From contig CABRZK010000159.1 of assembly GCA_902475415.1 (NCBI GenBank), positions 1-6,062 of the forward strand: a stretch of 6,062 bases of DNA, written 5' to 3'. A model generated the notes under the pieces. It worked only from the letters and a program-made list of their open reading frames with translations, searched no databases and was not told where the DNA came from. Within the stretch, counting starts at the first letter, position 1. Each line of letters begins with the position of its first letter. Origin of the DNA: an uncultured Eubacterium sp. (GTDB taxonomy: Bacteria > Bacillota > Clostridia > Lachnospirales > Lachnospiraceae). Of the stretch, positions 1 through 5,460 are shown in pieces. A program made the position numbers and the translations under genes.

Positions 1-2220
1 AACCACCGTCAACGCGATCAACAGACTCGCCACCAGACTGTAAGCGATCGTCAGTGCTAGGTCTACAAACAGCTCGCGTACCAGGCCGTTGACAAAAATA
101 ATCGGTAAAAATACACAGATGGTTGTCAAAGTGGAGGATGCGATCGCACCTGCCACCTGTTTAGCCCCCATGACAGCCGCTCTGGCAGAAGATACGCCCA
201 GACCACGCAAACGGTAAATATTTTCAATTACAACGATGGAGTTATCCACCAGCATACCAATTCCAAGCGCCAGTCCCGAAAGTGAAATCAGGTTCAGTGT
301 CACCCCGCTGAAGTACATCAGTACAATTGCAACCAATACACTCAGCGGAATACTGAATGCCACTACGATCGTTGGTTTTACTGAGCGTAGGAAAATAGCC
401 AGAACGATGATTGCCAGAATTGCTCCCACAATCAGGTTCGATAATACGTTTTGCACGATCAGATCTATGTAATCACCCTGATCCATCAGGCTTGTAATAT
501 GCAGACCGTCGTAATCTTTTTCCAGCTGACTGATAGCTGCCTGACAGGTATCCGATACATCTGCAGTTCCTGCAGTACTTGATTTTGAGATAGACAATAC
601 GACACCGTCACGTCCGTTTACTTTTGCATAAGCGTCACCGGAATTATCAATCCAGGTTACATCCGCCACATCAGACACATGGACATCGCCCAGACCGTCA
701 ATATTGCAAAGTACCGAAGATTCCAGTTCGCCGTCAGATGCAAATTCATCCCCAACTTTCAGCAGATACTGGTCTTCGCCCTGATAAATCGTTCCGGCAG
801 GCATTGCAAAATTCTGGGCGGAAAGCAACTGGGATAAGGTGTCCAGACTCAGCAACTGATCCAGATTGGCATTTTTCAGTGCCGTATCTCTGCCCTGCTC
901 ATAGGACGTCTGTGCTTCGTCAAGTTTTTCCTGATTGCTGTTCAATGCAGCCTGACCATCCGCGATCTGTGCTGCTCCCTCACTGAATCCCACAGCGGCT
1001 GAAATCTTGCCGGATTCCAGTGCTTCATAATTGTCGGTCGCTGCTTTTACCTGCTCATTCACCTGATCCACTACAGCCTGTGCTGCCTGCATCTCAACCG
1101 CAAGGTTTGCAAGCTCCGTGTCAATCTGAGGAATACGCGTATTGATAATCTGATCCATCTGTTTCAGATTGTCCGCTGTCAGAGATGCCGCAGCCTCTTC
1201 CTGACCAATCTGTTTCATAAATGCCGTCAGTGCATCCAGTTTCTCCGGATTTTTCAAAGCATCTGCAATATCTGTCGGGTAAGCAGAAGCGTCCATACCA
1301 TATCCTGCTGCCATCTTCTGCATGGAAGCAAAACTGTCATTCACCTGCTGATACTGTGCTTCAATGCCTGCATCTTCATATGCTTTTTTCTCGGTCTCCA
1401 GTGCCATTTTAGATGCCTGCAGGCCTGCCAGCTGAGCATTATATGCAGTCTGTGTCGCTACTGCCGCATCTACCGCTTTGCTGCTTTTGGCAAGTTCACT
1501 GGTAGTTGAATTCTGCTTTTCCTCCAGTGCTTTCTTGGAGCTTTCCAGCTGTGCCTTTGCACTGTTCATCTGACTCTTTGCATCATTAATCTGAGATTTT
1601 GCATCCGCAAGCTGATCATCCACATATCCTGCCAGTTTGTCATTTAAGGCATCGATTTTATCCTGATTCAGACGGATTTCCACCGTTTTTTCAATCACAC
1701 CGGTTGTATCCACGCTGGCTACCCCGTTCTGACGCTCCATGGTCGGAACGACGGTGTTCTCTACGAAATCACTCAGTTCATAGATATCTTTGCCTTCATA
1801 ATCCACACTGGCATAGATGACCGGCATCATGTCCATGGACACTTCCATGATCATCGGTTTGCCTGCGCCATCCGGCAACGTGAGCAGATCCAGTGCATTG
1901 GATAACTTAACCATCGCACTGTCCATGTTGGTCTCTTCTGCGAATTCCAGCATGACAGTACAATAGTTTTCATTCGAGGTACTCGTTACATTTTCTACTC
2001 CATTAACGGTTCCAAGACCGGATTCCAGCGGTTCTGTCACTGTGCTCTCAATCTTGTCCGGCGAAGCTCCCGGGTAAGTCGTCACAACAACCACATACGG
2101 AAGAGAAAATTCCGGTAACAGATCTGTCGACATTCTGGTAAAACTTACCACACCGAGAATCAGACAGATAACCACCGCGACAAACACGGTATACGGTTTC
2201 TTGACACTAAACTTTGACAT
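1..2220 (-). CDS. RND-family efflux permease with coiled-coil insertion (N-terminal 740 residues, cut by left edge)
   Basis: Proton-driven inner-membrane exporter of the AcrB/SwrC (HAE1-like) superfamily. The frame is open from ATG 2220 to base 1. The protein starts MSKFSVKKPY, then TM1 at about 11-28, the RND-typical porter start (STDLLPEF, TYPGASP, GVENVTS) at 31-80, and PN-type sequence to about 190. A long helical insertion follows (191-447). Porter/docking sequence resumes at about 448-575 (LLSAQNFAMPAG resembles the AcrB 'QNVQVPAG' region). TM2 is at 591-611, TM3 616-636, TM4 641-664 with GIGMLVDNSIVVIEN, TM5 about 691-711 and TM6 716-740. A purine-rich site (AAGGAAAG, 2223-2230) precedes the start at 2 nt, its core AGGA at 5-6 nt. 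Its own promoter lies upstream. No adaptor or outer-membrane factor is visible, as expected in a monoderm. Substrate cannot be told. Family call is firm; RND proteins are usually over 1000 residues, so the C-terminal half lies outside. Confidence 0.93.
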   Translation of the reverse strand, partial: MSKFSVKKPYTVFVAVVICLILGVVSFTRMSTDLLPEFSLPYVVVVTTYPGASPDKIESTVTEPLESGLGTVNGVENVTSTSNENYCTVMLEFAEETNMDSAMVKLSNALDLLTLPDGAGKPMIMEVSMDMMPVIYASVDYEGKDIYELSDFVENTVVPTMERQNGVASVDTTGVIEKTVEIRLNQDKIDALNDKLAGYVDDQLADAKSQINDAKSQMNSAKAQLESSKKALEEKQNSTTSELAKSSKAVDAAVATQTAYNAQLAGLQASKMALETEKKAYEDAGIEAQYQQVNDSFASMQKMAAGYGMDASAYPTDIADALKNPEKLDALTAFMKQIGQEEAAASLTADNLKQMDQIINTRIPQIDTELANLAVEMQAAQAVVDQVNEQVKAATDNYEALESGKISAAVGFSEGAAQIADGQAALNSNQEKLDEAQTSYEQGRDTALKNANLDQLLSLDTLSQLLSAQNFAMPAGTIYQGEDQYLLKVGDEFASDGELESSVLCNIDGLGDVHVSDVADVTWIDNSGDAYAKVNGRDGVVLSISKSSTAGTADVSDTCQAAISQLEKDYDGLHITSLMDQGDYIDLIVQNVLSNLIVGAILAIIVLAIFLRSVKPTIVVAFSIPLSVLVAIVLMYFSGVTLNLISLSGLALGIGMLVDNSIVVIENIYRLRGLGVSSARAAVMGAKQVAGAIASSTLTTICVFLPIIFVNGLVRELFVDLALTIAYSLVASLLIALTVV
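880..1650 (-). other. Antiparallel coiled-coil hairpin inserted in the RND porter domain
   Basis: Residues about 191-447 of the RND permease have no counterpart in AcrB. The first arm (about 196-300) is rich in Ala, Lys, Gln, Ser and Leu with heptad-like spacing (for example QLADAKSQINDAKSQMNSAK). A tip follows at about 301-345 containing Gly and Pro (AAGYGMDASAYPTD). A return arm runs about 346-447 and ends with a GA/G-repeat pattern (EGAAQIADGQAALNSNQEKL) like that of YhgE/Pip-type Firmicutes exporters. Arms of about 100 residues would be about 15 nm long if fully helical. The insertion sits where the AcrB docking subdomain begins, so it should project outward from the membrane. The arm boundaries are estimates by eye. 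Confidence 0.75.
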
Positions 2221-2244
2221 CTCTTTCCTTCTTTCATTTATCAG

Positions 2245-2333
2245 TGTTTTGTAACATAGTTCTGACACCTTTTGTCCCCATGTTCCAGGGATTTAAAATT
2301 CAAAACAAATTTTCTTTCTACTGTTTTGAAACA
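2245..2333. repeat. Operator-like repeats in the RND leader
   Basis: The 13-mers TGTTTTGTAACAT (2245-2257) and TGTTTTGAAACAT (2322-2334) differ at one position and are 77 bp apart. The second contains a 5-bp-arm palindrome, TGTTT-TG-AAACA. In addition, TTCAAAACA (2299-2307) and TGTTTTGAA (2322-2330) form a perfect 9-bp inverted repeat with a 14-nt gap. All lie between the predicted RND transcription start and its ATG. They could bind a TetR/MarR-type repressor, or fold as leader RNA. No regulator gene is in the window to support either reading. Confidence 0.4.
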
Positions 2334-2355
2334 TGTTATGCCATTCTAACGAGGT

Positions 2356-2384
2356 ATTTTACCTTAAACTGATTTTCAGCTCAA
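2356..2384 (-). promoter_or_regulatory. Predicted sigma-A promoter of the RND permease gene
   Basis: On the minus strand TTGAGC (2379-2384) and TAAAAT (2356-2361) are 17 bp apart, which would give a leader of about 130 nt. The -10 lies within a short palindrome, AGGTA-TTT-TACCT (2352-2364). The -35 overlaps one copy of a direct repeat AACTGATTT (2367-2375 and 2383-2391, 16 bp apart). Both could be regulator contacts. This is the best-spaced pair found in the 198-bp gap after the pncC-like gene. Confidence 0.5.
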
Positions 2385-2418
2385 CTGATTTGCCAAAATT
2401 TATACTTTTTTAACACTT

Positions 2419-2904
2419 CTATGCCAAAAGCAGTTTTTCTAATTTTTCAAATACCTGCTTTGCATACAGTTCCTTGATTTCATGACGGCTCATATCGGCC
2501 ACTTCTGCATCGAATTCAAAGGTGTGCGCCTGATCTCCGATCCTGATACAGAAAAATACCTGTCCCTGTACACTGTCCGCATTATTTGGATCCAAATTAC
2601 CAGTTGTTCCGGTAATTCCGATAGCAATGTCTGTATGCAGCTTCTCCTGAACAGTACGCGCCATTGCTTCTGCACATTCTCCGGAATATACGCCGTAAGT
2701 ACGGATCACTTCCGGATCAACTCCGATCAGAATCTTTGTTTCATTTAAATACGTCACATATCCTCCCGGGAAAATCGCAGATGCTCCTTCCGTGTCCGTA
2801 ATCATAGATGCGATCATTCCCGAGGTACAGCTTTCCATCGTGGCAATTGTTGTGTGTGTGTCAATTAATTTTTTTACGATTTTCTCAGATTTTAACAATT
2901 CCAT
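2419..2904 (-). CDS. pncC: CinA C-terminal domain protein, PncC-like nicotinamide-nucleotide amidohydrolase
   Basis: 161 residues, the normal size of a stand-alone CinA C-terminal (PncC) protein (E. coli PncC is about 165). Family members deamidate nicotinamide mononucleotide to nicotinate mononucleotide in the cytoplasm, in pyridine-nucleotide salvage. Landmarks are MESCTSG at 23-29 (family ESCTGG), ITDTEGAS and FPGGYVTYLNETK at 35-57, GVYSGECAEAMA at 71-82, and ITGTTGNLDPNN at 97-108, where the family usually has a G-I-A-G-P-G-G loop. No signal peptide or membrane segment. AAAGGAG (2910-2916) sits 5 nt before ATG 2904, supporting this start. It is transcribed alone: a near-consensus promoter lies upstream, a terminator beyond that, and a separate promoter serves the RND gene downstream. 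The fold assignment is firm. The enzymatic activity is inferred, because the loop is altered. The N-terminal CinA (MoaB-like) domain is absent. Confidence 0.88.
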   Translation of the reverse strand: MELLKSEKIVKKLIDTHTTIATMESCTSGMIASMITDTEGASAIFPGGYVTYLNETKILIGVDPEVIRTYGVYSGECAEAMARTVQEKLHTDIAIGITGTTGNLDPNNADSVQGQVFFCIRIGDQAHTFEFDAEVADMSRHEIKELYAKQVFEKLEKLLLA

Positions 2905-2948
2905 ATAAACTCCTTTTTTATGATCTGCATCATTTCGGTTTGTCTATA

Positions 2949-2978
2949 ATTATAGATATACAATTTATAAAAAGTCAA
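2949..2978 (-). promoter_or_regulatory. Near-consensus sigma-A promoter of the pncC-like gene
   Basis: On the minus strand TTGACT (2973-2978) and TATAAT (2949-2954) are separated by 18 bp. The predicted start is about 38 nt before the ATG. The -10 lies in a perfect 12-bp palindrome CTATAATTATAG (2944-2955), so a TATAAT also reads on the plus strand (2945-2950). That leaves open some divergent transcription, but no good plus-strand -35 was seen. Confidence 0.75.
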
Positions 2979-2993
2979 TTGGAGGTTATGAAC

Positions 2994-3164
2994 ATGAAAA
3001 TAAAATCACAAAAAGTGCAGCGATTCTTTCTGATCACTGCACTTTTTGTTTCTGTTTTTCTTTCCATGATTATATATTTCCACGATTATATAAAACAAAC
3101 GCTTACCGCCAGATCATATTTCGTTCCACCGGATCTGTGGAAATATTCAGAATCATATAGATAA
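2994..3164 (+). CDS. Doubtful 56-residue membrane peptide ORF
   Basis: The only plus-strand ORF with a convincing start: GGAGG (2981-2985), 8 nt, then ATG AAA ATA AAA. It encodes a Lys-rich start (MKIKSQKVQR), one hydrophobic helix at about 11-29, and a polar tail. Against it, codons 6-18 coincide with a perfect terminator stem-loop, and the 3' third is antisense to a permease remnant, so that end cannot be ancestral coding sequence in this frame. No relative is recognised. It may be a chance ORF, or a short leader or toxin-like peptide. Confidence 0.2.
   Translation: MKIKSQKVQRFFLITALFVSVFLSMIIYFHDYIKQTLTARSYFVPPDLWKYSESYR
3010..3047 (-). terminator. Rho-independent terminator, probably bidirectional
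   Basis: Perfect 11-bp stem, AAAAAGTGCAG (3010-3020) with CTGCACTTTTT (3037-3047), and a 16-nt loop that can add a GAT/ATC pairing. An A-run leads and a T-run trails on both strands, so it can stop transcription either way. On the minus strand it lies 55 bp past the stop of the permease remnant, so it was probably the end of that older operon. It now insulates the pncC-like gene from the kinase unit. Confidence 0.8.
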
Positions 3165-3300
3165 TTCCCACAATACCCACAATCGGAAGCACCGGTCCAA
3201 ATGGCACTTTGAAGGAACGCGGTGCTTTTGGAAGTCTCCGGCGCAGAATCAGTACGTCCATATGTGCCAGTACATAAGAAATTTCGAAGATGTTTTGCCG
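3103..3300 (-). pseudogene. Remnant of an APC-family amino acid permease (C-terminal piece)
   Basis: Reading the minus strand from base 3300 to TAA at 3105-3103 gives 65 residues. Landmarks are NIFEISYVLAHMDVLILRRR, then LPKAPRSFKVPFGPVLPIVG, then a hydrophobic stretch and NISTDPVERNMIWR. This matches the late part of clostridial APC-superfamily permeases: the Arg-rich cytoplasmic loop with (P)RxFKVPxGPVLPIxGIxG, then a TM helix. It has no start codon, is closed upstream by an in-frame TAA (the codon just before CAG GAA GCT, near 3315), and lacks the final TM helix usually found after 'ERxxIW'. It is therefore broken at both ends. The larger 83-residue ORF over the same bases is in another frame and is not the permease reading. 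Confidence 0.7.
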
Positions 3301-3337
3301 GAATACAGCTTCCTGTTACACAAAAATGTTTTACCAT
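3290..3337 (-). pseudogene. 5' stub of a clostridial AAA-ATPase-type gene
   Basis: A perfect AGGAGG (3345-3350) lies 7 nt before ATG 3337. The first 16 codons read MVKHFCVTGSCIPAKH. As I recall, this resembles the 'MxKxFxVTGxCIPEKHYMV' start of the AAA-ATPase-like / PD-(D/E)XK proteins abundant in Clostridia and Bacteroides (Pfam 'AAA-ATPase_like'). After His16 the resemblance stops, and the frame runs on through antiframe permease DNA to a stop at 3088-3086 (83 residues in all). No Walker A motif is present. It begins 39 nt after the kinase stop, so it may still be transcribed with it. The family match is from memory and is the least certain part. Confidence 0.45.
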
Positions 3338-3376
3338 CTATGGTCCTCCTGTCTTTACCTGCATCAATCGTCCTAC

Positions 3377-4636
3377 TTACAACACTTCCGCAATAGCCTG
3401 CATCAGTGCATCTACCTGAATCGGTTTTGTAACAAAACCATTCATCCCCGCATCCAGTGCCCGTTTTCTGTCCTCTTCGAAGGCATTGGCAGTCATTGCT
3501 ATAATCGGAATCTGTGCTTTCTGTGTATCTGATAACTGACGTATTCTTCTGGTTGTCTCGTATCCGTTCATTTTCGGCATCTGGATATCCATAAGAATAA
3601 GTCCGTAATAATTTCCCGGCACTTTATCCAGCTGTGCCAGACAATCACATCCATCTTCTACCCAGTCTGCTTCCAGTCCTCTGCCTGACAGGATTTTCCT
3701 GGCAATCTCAGCATTCAATTCATTGTCTTCTACCAAAAGTACACGCAATCCGGTCAGATCAACCTGTTCCGTAATTATTCCCGTTCTGCCTGCCTCAAGA
3801 TCCTTTTCCCCGGCATGTCGAAAACGCAGGAAAATACTGACCTTCGTACCCTGTCCCGGTTTACTTTGAATCTTTACCTGTCCTTCCATCAGATCTACCA
3901 GTTTCTTGACAATTGCAAGTCCCAGACCGGTTCCTTCTATCCGGCTTTCTGTGGAAGTACGTTCCCTCTCAAAGGCTTCAAATGCATGTTTTTGAAATTC
4001 TTCATCCATTCCGCTTCCAGTATCCTGCACAGAAATCCGATACGCAGAACAGTTCTGATTGATTGGCGTTTCTTTATATTCTAATGTGATCTTACCACCT
4101 TCCGGTGTAAATTTCACAGCATTATTCAATACATTCACCAGTATCTGCTGCAATTTGGTTGCATCACACCAGACATAAGAATTTTTCAAATGATCGACAA
4201 CCTGAAACTCTATGTTCTTCTTTTTGATACCGTACTCCATCATCATAGTGAGGTGCTGTGACACATCTTCCAGATTCGTCGCAACCTCTTCTATTTTGGT
4301 TTTTCCACTTTCAATTTTGGAAAAATCCAGTACATCATTAATAATAGTCAGCAAAATATCACCGGAAGCCTGGATTTTTGCCACAGCATTTCTGACTATC
4401 GCTTCATCTCCGGGATTTTTTGCGATGATATCGGAAAATCCCATAATCGCATTCATCGGTGTGCGGATATCATGTGACATATTAGCCAGAAATGTATTCT
4501 TTACCGCACCGGCCTCCCGGGCTTTTCTGGTTGCTTCCTTTTCATGTTCCAGTGCCTGCAACAGGATTTCCCGCTGCTGTGACTCATATTGTTTCTTCTG
4601 GTGCTCCACCATAAAAAAATATGCCAGTAACACCAA
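3377..4636 (-). CDS. Catalytic part of a hybrid sensor histidine kinase (HisKA-HATPase-REC), frame-separated from its sensor
   Basis: Residue numbers count from an unlikely TTG at 4636. A Gln/Glu-rich linker helix runs about 11-45. The HisKA H-box NMSHDIRTPMN has phosphoacceptor His55. The HATPase_c domain shows the N-box (NVLNNAVKFTPEGG, Asn172), G1 DTGSGM (205-210) and G2 GTGLGL (235-240). The receiver domain (298-419) has acidic pair Glu303-Asp304, phosphoacceptor Asp350 in LILMDIQMP, Thr382 and Lys404-Pro405. All catalytic residues are intact, so phosphorelay chemistry is possible if the protein is made. Alone it lacks a credible start: ATG at 4612 has no ribosome binding site. Phosphate would need an Hpt protein and a DNA-binding regulator, and neither is in the window. 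It should be read as the 3' two-thirds of one gene spanning 3377-5261. Confidence 0.88.
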   Translation of the reverse strand: MVLLAYFFMVEHQKKQYESQQREILLQALEHEKEATRKAREAGAVKNTFLANMSHDIRTPMNAIMGFSDIIAKNPGDEAIVRNAVAKIQASGDILLTIINDVLDFSKIESGKTKIEEVATNLEDVSQHLTMMMEYGIKKKNIEFQVVDHLKNSYVWCDATKLQQILVNVLNNAVKFTPEGGKITLEYKETPINQNCSAYRISVQDTGSGMDEEFQKHAFEAFERERTSTESRIEGTGLGLAIVKKLVDLMEGQVKIQSKPGQGTKVSIFLRFRHAGEKDLEAGRTGIITEQVDLTGLRVLLVEDNELNAEIARKILSGRGLEADWVEDGCDCLAQLDKVPGNYYGLILMDIQMPKMNGYETTRRIRQLSDTQKAQIPIIAMTANAFEEDRKRALDAGMNGFVTKPIQVDALMQAIAEVL

Positions 4637-5261
4637 TCACCAGACAATATGGCTGAAACGGGCAGACGCCACTAAGTGGAATCAGATAGGTATTCACCAG
4701 TATGCCAATCAGCGGAATTGCTGAAAACAGCGATGATTTTAAAATATAGCGTTTTTCACCACGGTTTTTGGTAATCAGAATATAGCATGTCTGCACAAAA
4801 GTATAACCATAATAAAACAGGTTTAATACCCCAAAAATGCAGAATATCGGTCCCCGGGCATAAACGCCGGCATCATCAATGCTCCATAAAATCCCATTAA
4901 AGTTGGAAATAATCACCAGCACAATAAGCGTCACTACCGGAATTGCTTCCAAAAGCATTCTATTTACACCACATCTTATTTCCATATAACTCTGCATAAA
5001 CAGATACCATACATATGGCATAATCACACATACCAGATAAAAAATAAAAGCAATTACCCGAAATCCCGTTGCATTTCCAACATCTGCCAGAAAACATCTC
5101 ATAAAAAGTGCATCCATCAATACATATGCTTCTACCGCCCCAATAAATACCATTGCCCGGTGTTTATAATGGCTTTTTTCAATATATGACCATGTTCTTA
5201 ACAGCAAAATCATCAATAATACAAGTAAAAATCCCGAACTTCCCAAATACAATCCTGTCAT
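4584..5261 (-). CDS. Seven-TM membrane sensor part of the split hybrid histidine kinase
   Basis: 225 residues starting at ATG 5261, preceded by AAGGA (5270-5274) at 8 nt and a good promoter. Hydrophobic segments lie at about 5-22, 35-55, 67-88, 103-119, 137-160, 174-190 and 203-217, giving a 7-TM sensor like the N-terminal regions of clostridial HisKA_7TM-type kinases. Charged loops (RTWSYIEKSHYKHR, TKNRGEKRY) alternate with the helices. No PAS or HAMP domain follows. The last helix (CLVIGVTGIFF) runs directly into the T7 tract. The frame then ends at TGA (4586-4584) after YGGAPEETI, where the linker helix of the kinase should be. The +1 frame carries that linker, so this is one gene with a frame change. 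If read as written, the cell makes a membrane sensor with no kinase. The ligand cannot be told. Confidence 0.8.
   Translation of the reverse strand: MTGLYLGSSGFLLVLLMILLLRTWSYIEKSHYKHRAMVFIGAVEAYVLMDALFMRCFLADVGNATGFRVIAFIFYLVCVIMPYVWYLFMQSYMEIRCGVNRMLLEAIPVVTLIVLVIISNFNGILWSIDDAGVYARGPIFCIFGVLNLFYYGYTFVQTCYILITKNRGEKRYILKSSLFSAIPLIGILVNTYLIPLSGVCPFQPYCLVIGVTGIFFYGGAPEETI
4613..4619 (-). other. T7 homopolymer: site of the kinase frame change
   Basis: On the minus strand GGCATA is followed by seven T and then ATGG. Dropping one T joins the frames as ...VTGIFF-MVEHQKKQY..., which runs TM7 directly into the kinase linker helix and gives a 627-residue protein. A -1 slip would lead to the third frame, so classic -1 programmed frameshifting does not fit. 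Candidate explanations are a real indel, a phase-variable tract, transcript slippage, or a sequencing/assembly error. Confidence 0.75.
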
Positions 5262-5309
5262 ATTTTCTGTCCTTCATTCCAATCAATCTGTTGGTATGTT
5301 ACTGGTATC

Positions 5310-5338
5310 ATTCTATCTGTTTTTTCCACATAACGCAA
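5310..5338 (-). promoter_or_regulatory. Predicted sigma-A promoter of the sensor kinase gene
   Basis: On the minus strand TTGCGT (5333-5338) and TAGAAT (5310-5315) are 17 bp apart. The leader would be about 40 nt, and the ribosome binding site lies just before ATG 5261. TGGTAT occurs twice near the predicted start (5291-5308). The site lies directly after the inverted repeat that probably ends the ABC unit. Confidence 0.6.
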
Positions 5339-5363
5339 GGCGGAAATATTTTTACGCAACAGA

Positions 5364-5418
5364 AAAGTCTCCTTATATCATCCGAAATATAATTTCCTTC
5401 TGACTATAAAGAGACTTT
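5364..5418 (-). terminator. Long inverted repeat, probable terminator of the ABC transporter unit
   Basis: Minus-strand arms AAAGTCTCTTTATA (5418-5405) and TATAAGGAGACTTT (5377-5364) pair over 14 bp with one U-G wobble. They are followed by a short T-rich tail (TTTTCTGTT). The 27-nt loop holds a second small hairpin, GAAAT-TAT-ATTTC. The stem is AT-rich and the tail is short, so termination is likely but not certain. It begins 42 bp after the ATPase stop and finishes just before the kinase promoter. Confidence 0.5.
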
Positions 5419-5460
5419 ACATAAATATAGAAAACAAATATGGCGATAAAATCTGATTTT

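Noticed and set aside
236..1820. Several plus-strand ORFs of 63-120 codons
   Set aside because: They lie wholly opposite the continuous, well-conserved RND reading frame and have implausible compositions (His/Pro/Ser/Arg-rich).
2994..3047. Attenuator or riboswitch before the small ORF
   Set aside because: The stem-loop is inside the ORF rather than upstream, no riboswitch consensus was recognised, and its position fits the end of the old minus-strand operon.
3086..3337. 83-codon minus-strand ORF with a perfect ribosome binding site taken as a real gene
   Set aside because: After about 16 codons it runs out of frame through a recognisable APC permease segment, so it is better explained as a deletion fusion.
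4584..4636. Classic -1 programmed ribosomal frameshift at the T7 run
   Set aside because: A -1 shift leads to the wrong frame; the kinase needs +1 (or -2), so a slippery -1 heptamer cannot explain it.
4212..4724. 170-codon plus-strand ORF
   Set aside because: It lies antisense to the HisKA/linker and TM7 regions of the sensor kinase, has no ribosome binding site, and resembles no family. It mirrors the coding frames opposite.
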